Assembly (NCBI RefSeq): GCF_014656395.1
Contig: NZ_BNCI01000001.1
Span: 1,213,893-1,277,892, forward strand
Length of the DNA stretch: 64,000 bases
Origin: Kordiimonas sediminis
GTDB lineage: Bacteria; Pseudomonadota; Alphaproteobacteria; Sphingomonadales; Kordiimonadaceae
Direction of reading: 5' to 3'
Shown piece by piece: positions 62,448 to 64,000 of the stretch (within the stretch, counting starts at the first letter, position 1; each line of letters opens with the position of its first letter). A program made the position numbers and the translations under genes. The notes beneath the pieces were generated by a model that saw nothing but the letters and a program-made list of their open reading frames with translations, did not search any database and was not told where the DNA came from.

Positions 62448-64000
62448 TTATTCAACGGTGACAGACTTGGCCAGATTTCTTGGTTGGTCCACGTCAGTGC
62501 CTTTTTCCAGTGCGGTATAGTATGCCAGCAACTGCACGGGTAAAGCGTACAAAATAGGGCTGGTCAAGTCACCGGCAGAAGGCATGGAAAAGCTTCCGGC
62601 CAGATCAGCTTGCGGCAGACTTTTTAAATGATCAGAGAACAGCACTACCCGTCCCTTGCGGGCCATGATTTCCTGTAAGTTTGATACAGACTTATCCAAA
62701 AGACCGTCACTGGGTGCGATGCCAATCACAGGGACATTTTCGTCAATTAGCGCGATGGGGCCATGCTTCAGTTCTCCTGCAGCATATCCTTCGGCGTGAA
62801 TGTAGCTGATTTCTTTAAGCTTCAGGGCACCTTCCATCGCGATTGGGAAATGGATACCGCGTCCGACAAAAAGAATGTCGCGTGCATCTGCAATTTCCGC
62901 CGCGATGGCTTTAATATTTTCTTCGGTCGCAAGAACCGTGGACATCTGGGCGGGCAGGTGCTCCAGCTCTTTCACCAATGTTTTTTCTGTGTCGCTACTG
63001 ATGAGCCCCTTGGCGACGCCCATCGCAACAGAGAAAGCAGCCAGAACGGCCAGTTGGCATGTGAATGCCTTTGTACTGGCGACGCCGATCTCGGTCCCGG
63101 CATAGGTTGGCAGAATGATATCAGCCTCGCGCGCCATGGTTGATTCGGTTACATTGACAATGGCGGCAGTGTGCTGCCCAGCCTCTTTGGCATGGCGCAG
63201 GGCGGCAAGGGTATCTGCAGTTTCTCCCGACTGGGAAATAAAGATACACAAACCATTTTCTGCATAAATGGGGTCCCGGTACCGAAATTCAGAGGCGATA
63301 TCGACCTCGACAGGGGTGCGCGCATATTTCTCAATCCAGTAGCGGGCAACAGATGCAGCATAATAACTGGTGCCACAAGCAACCAGTGTGATTTTTGTGA
63401 CTGACTTCAGATCAAAAGGCAATTTGGGCAAGGTGACCTGTGTCCCGATCGGATCCAGATACCGTCCGAGTGTTTGCGAGACAACAACAGGCTGTTCAAA
63501 AATTTCCTTTTGCATGAAGTGACGATGATTGCCCTTGCTGACAAGCGCATTGGTTACATGGGTTAGGGAGATTTCCCGTTCCACAGCAGAGCCTGCCGCG
63601 TCAAAGACCGCCACCCTATCCCGGGACATGACGACCCAGTCGCCTTCCTCCAGATAGATCAACTGATTGGTCAAGCCAGCAAGCGCAAGAGCGTCAGACC
63701 CAAGGAAGTTTTCTCCTTTGCCAATGCCTGCGACCAGTGGGCTGCCACGACGGGCACCAAACATGAGATCATCTTCTCCGCTGATAAGAACACAGAGTGC
63801 AAAGGCCCCCTCCAGCTTATCCAGCGTGGCTTTAAACGCGTCTTTTGGTGCCATACCTTCTTCAATGTGGCGGGTCAGCAGGCGTGCGACAACTTCGGTA
63901 TCAGTTGCCCCCTCGAAGACAACCCCTTTGGCAAGTAAGTCATCTTTCAGGCTTTGGAAGTTTTCGATAATGCCGTTATGGACAAGGGCAACATGGTCCG
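62448..64000 (-). CDS. glmS: Glutamine-fructose-6-phosphate aminotransferase (5' part outside window)
   Basis: The last ~517 codons of GlmS; the frame stays open to the window's right edge (HNGIIENFQSLKDDL is visible near 63950, part of the glutamine amidotransferase domain). The sugar isomerase part has two SIS domains: ACGTSYYAASVARYWIEK, ISQSGETADTLAALRHAKE, ASTKAFTCQLAVLA, GRGIHFPIAMEGALKLKEISY, AEGYAAGELKHGPIALI. The end is QPRNLAKSVTVE, the standard C terminus. It makes glucosamine-6-phosphate for UDP-GlcNAc. It lies 65 bases upstream of galU in the same direction. Confidence 0.96.
   Translation of the reverse strand, partial: DHVALVHNGIIENFQSLKDDLLAKGVVFEGATDTEVVARLLTRHIEEGMAPKDAFKATLDKLEGAFALCVLISGEDDLMFGARRGSPLVAGIGKGENFLGSDALALAGLTNQLIYLEEGDWVVMSRDRVAVFDAAGSAVEREISLTHVTNALVSKGNHRHFMQKEIFEQPVVVSQTLGRYLDPIGTQVTLPKLPFDLKSVTKITLVACGTSYYAASVARYWIEKYARTPVEVDIASEFRYRDPIYAENGLCIFISQSGETADTLAALRHAKEAGQHTAAIVNVTESTMAREADIILPTYAGTEIGVASTKAFTCQLAVLAAFSVAMGVAKGLISSDTEKTLVKELEHLPAQMSTVLATEENIKAIAAEIADARDILFVGRGIHFPIAMEGALKLKEISYIHAEGYAAGELKHGPIALIDENVPVIGIAPSDGLLDKSVSNLQEIMARKGRVVLFSDHLKSLPQADLAGSFSMPSAGDLTSPILYALPVQLLAYYTALEKGTDVDQPRNLAKSVTVE

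Overview
The window looks like a 64 kb piece of a chromosome from a Gram-negative, probably marine, alphaproteobacterium. This rests on phage tail genes of the gene-transfer-agent (GTA) type, a Kdo-dependent ABC capsule export system, a CysD/CysNC sulfate-activating pair and a type I secretion ABC/HlyD pair of the serralysin/S-layer class. The genus cannot be named from sequence alone. No rRNA, tRNA, CRISPR array, integrase or transposase was seen.

Region 1 (1-11,640, all + strand) is a tightly packed phage morphogenesis and lysis module that enters from the left edge. In order it holds a LamG-like protein, an unknown protein, a fibre-tail adaptor, a gp6-like head-tail connector, a DUF3168 tail terminator, a GTA-type major tail protein, an unknown protein, two probable tail assembly chaperones, two minor tail/hub proteins, an NlpC/P60-like peptidase, a 1127-residue J-like tip protein, an unknown protein, two small lysis-region proteins, an M15 endopeptidase and a GTA-type holin. 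No tape-measure gene lies in the usual place. The LamG gene appears to have slipped frame near its end.

Region 2 (11,640-37,470) starts with a small membrane protein and an Sfp-type phosphopantetheinyl transferase. It then becomes a group-2-like (ABC-transporter-dependent) capsule locus. All four dedicated Kdo-supply enzymes are present (KpsF/KdsD, KdsA, KdsC, KdsB), as are both Kdo-linker transferases (KpsC, KpsS) and the export machine KpsM-KpsT-KpsE-KpsD. Embedded among them are CysD and CysNC, which make PAPS, an LTA-synthase-like phosphoglycerol transferase, a GT2 enzyme and a Stf0-like sulfotransferase. A minus-strand group (two unknown or glycosyltransferase-like proteins, a GT4, GalE) and a plus-strand GT4 follow.

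Region 3 (37,470-43,922) encodes an acidic 899-residue RTX repeat protein with a strong ribosome binding site and a following terminator, then its probable dedicated exporter (ABC ATPase/permease and HlyD-type adaptor). The arrangement recalls the Caulobacter RsaA S-layer locus, which also sits beside polysaccharide genes.

Region 4 (43,922-64,000) returns to polysaccharide synthesis: an unknown 703-residue protein, a two-domain GT2, two more sulfotransferases, and on the minus strand the dTDP-rhamnose operon rmlC-rmlB-rmlD-rmlA leading into two very large glycosyltransferases. These are followed by a GT4-like enzyme, ManC (GDP-mannose), GalU (UDP-glucose) and the 3' part of GlmS (glucosamine-6-P).

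Taken together, regions 2 to 4 read as one cell-surface programme: a Kdo-anchored capsule containing rhamnose, hexose and possibly mannose units, probably sulfated by up to three sulfotransferases fed by a local PAPS supply, possibly carrying phosphoglycerol, beside a secreted RTX protein that may form or bind to the cell surface layer.
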